Positions 4,936-6,165 of a DNA stretch of 6,165 nt are shown one piece after another (position 1 is the first letter of the stretch; each line of letters opens with the position of its first letter). Made by a program: the position numbers and the translations under genes. Location of the stretch: the NCBI GenBank assembly GCA_903926285.1, contig CAIYIP010000071.1, positions 1-6,165 of the forward strand, in the 5' to 3' direction. The stretch comes from an uncultured Gammaproteobacteria bacterium. GTDB lineage: Bacteria > Pseudomonadota > Gammaproteobacteria > Pseudomonadales > Pseudohongiellaceae. The notes beneath the pieces are model-generated. The model was not told the origin of the DNA. It did no database searches and worked only from the letters and a program-made list of their open reading frames with translations.

Positions 4936-6165
4936 TTATTTAGCTTCCTCATTCATCAGGTTGAATAACTGGTTAATGCTGGTCGGAATGTTGGATTTCT
5001 CTGCCGCGCCCTGTTGCAGGAAACGCTGCAGCTCAGGAAATTTAGCGATTGAGTAATCAATTGCAGGATCAGATCCCTTCCGATACGCGCCCACATTGAT
5101 CAGGTCACGGTTCTTCTCATAGTTGCTGTAGGTCTGCTTGAACTTGATTGCTGCCTTCTGGTGTTTGGGAGCCGTAATGTTCGTCATGACACGGCTTATG
5201 GATGCCTCAACACTTATTGCAGGATATATGCCAGATTCGGCGAGTGTGCGTGATAAAACGATATGGCCGTCGAGAATAGCTCTGGTGGCATCTGCAATCG
5301 GATCCTGCTGGTCGTCACCTTCAGCCAATACGGTATAAAAAGCAGTAATCGAGCCGGATTTTTCATCCATGCCATTGCCTGCACGTTCAACCAGCTGTGG
5401 AATCTGTGCGAATACTGATGGTGGATATCCCTTGGTTACAGGAGGTTCGCCAATCGCCAGCGCCAGTTCGCGCTGGGCCTGCGCAAAGCGGGTGAGTGAA
5501 TCCATCAAGAGCAATACGTTCAGGCCGCAATCGCGGAAATATTCGGCAATCGCAGTTGCACGCCAGGCGCCGTGCAGGCGCATCAGGGGCGGATCATCCG
5601 CAGGTGTTGCCACAATGACGGCTTTCTTGAAATCTTCCTCGCCTAGAATGTCTTCGACAAATTCACGTACTTCCCGGCCACGTTCACCAATCAGGCCAAC
5701 TACGACTACATCGGCTTCGGTATGACGTGTCATTTGACCGAGCAGTACACTTTTGCCGACGCCGCTGCCAGCGAATAGCCCGATACGCTGGCCTCTGCCC
5801 ACAGTCAGCAGAGCATTGATGGCACGTACACCGACATCAAGCGGAGTTTTGATCGGCTGGCGTGCAAACGGATTGATGGGCGCACCAATCATGCGGTAGG
5901 AGTGCTGGGTTTTGATTTCGCCAAGCGAGTCGATCGGATTGCCGGCGCCATCTATGACGCGACCGAGCAGCTCATGGCCAACCTGGATCTTCGGATAATT
6001 CAGCTGTGGTATCACGCGTGCGTTCGGGCTCATGCCCTGAATACGACCGATCGGCATCAGGAACAGTTTTTCATCAGAGAAACCGACTACTTCAGCTTCA
6101 ATGCTCTGGCTGGGTGGTGAAAGAATGGTACAGCGGCTGCCAATGGACGCCCGGCATCCCGAAGC
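4936..6165 (-). CDS. fliI: Flagellum-specific ATPase FliI (5' end outside window)
   Basis: The 409 residues seen run from the right edge to TAA at 4936-4938; the frame stays open past the Met at 6057, so about the first 40-50 residues are missing. FliI is the hexameric ATPase of the flagellar type III export apparatus, related to the F1 beta subunit, and helps feed unfolded substrates to the export gate. The first visible part, AEVVGFSDEKLFLMPIGRIQG, belongs to the N-terminal beta-barrel domain. The Walker A motif AGSGVGKS is at 5749-5772, VGLIGERGREV with the catalytic-type Glu follows, the Walker B segment LLLMDSLTR is at 5488-5514, and EPPVTKGYPPSVF is the typical next block. The C-terminal helical domain ends in LFNLMNEEAK. 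All nucleotide-binding residues look intact. It heads the visible operon; fliH would be expected to the right. A type III secretion ATPase is unlikely, given fliJ, fliK and fliL behind it. Confidence 0.97.
   Translation of the reverse strand, partial: ASGCRASIGSRCTILSPPSQSIEAEVVGFSDEKLFLMPIGRIQGMSPNARVIPQLNYPKIQVGHELLGRVIDGAGNPIDSLGEIKTQHSYRMIGAPINPFARQPIKTPLDVGVRAINALLTVGRGQRIGLFAGSGVGKSVLLGQMTRHTEADVVVVGLIGERGREVREFVEDILGEEDFKKAVIVATPADDPPLMRLHGAWRATAIAEYFRDCGLNVLLLMDSLTRFAQAQRELALAIGEPPVTKGYPPSVFAQIPQLVERAGNGMDEKSGSITAFYTVLAEGDDQQDPIADATRAILDGHIVLSRTLAESGIYPAISVEASISRVMTNITAPKHQKAAIKFKQTYSNYEKNRDLINVGAYRKGSDPAIDYSIAKFPELQRFLQQGAAEKSNIPTSINQLFNLMNEEAK
4945..4950 (-). promoter_or_regulatory. 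Ribosome binding site of fliJ, inside the end of fliI
   Basis: GAGGAA on the minus strand lies 10 bases before the ATG at 4934 and within the last codons of fliI (the Glu-Glu of the C-terminus). It decides the fliJ start in favour of 4934 over 4952. Confidence 0.75.

Overview
The window is the 3' part of a proteobacterial flagellar operon, followed by a small transposase-and-repeat element and the end of an unrelated convergent gene. The gene order fliI-fliJ-fliK-fliL-fliN, all on the minus strand, and the protein sequences fit a flagellated gamma- or betaproteobacterium. I lean towards Gammaproteobacteria because fliK sits between fliJ and fliL and because of the style of the RAYT transposase. 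I cannot name a genus.

Layout, following minus-strand transcription from right to left: fliI (export ATPase, cut by the right edge, 4936-6165), fliJ (export chaperone, 4479-4934), an 84-bp spacer with two mutually exclusive hairpins, fliK (hook-length control, 2985-4394), fliL (stator-associated membrane protein, 2423-2953) and fliN (C-ring switch protein, 2063-2389). fliM, which normally lies between fliL and fliN, is absent. No fliO/P/Q/R follows fliN. Instead there is a roughly 1.55-kb element of about 439-1990. It carries one HUH/Y1-type transposase gene (815-1774, minus) flanked by two short-repeat arrays. Both arrays share the core GTGGRTGTCC and point outward from the transposase gene. 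At the left edge is the 3' end of a plus-strand gene (1-316) whose C-terminus looks like a PilZ (c-di-GMP receptor) domain. A perfect 20-bp palindrome (397-416) lies between it and the repeats.

Functionally, FliI and FliJ form the ATPase part of the flagellar type III export apparatus. FliK sets hook length and triggers the switch in export specificity. FliL supports the stator/motor, and FliN is part of the rotor switch/export docking ring. The transposase is most like the REP-associated tyrosine transposases (RAYTs), which act on hairpin-forming single-stranded repeats, and the flanking arrays are the natural candidates for its substrates. The most interesting parts of the window are the paired, outward-facing, diverged repeat arrays, the hairpin-plus-T-tract form of the right array, and the missing fliM.
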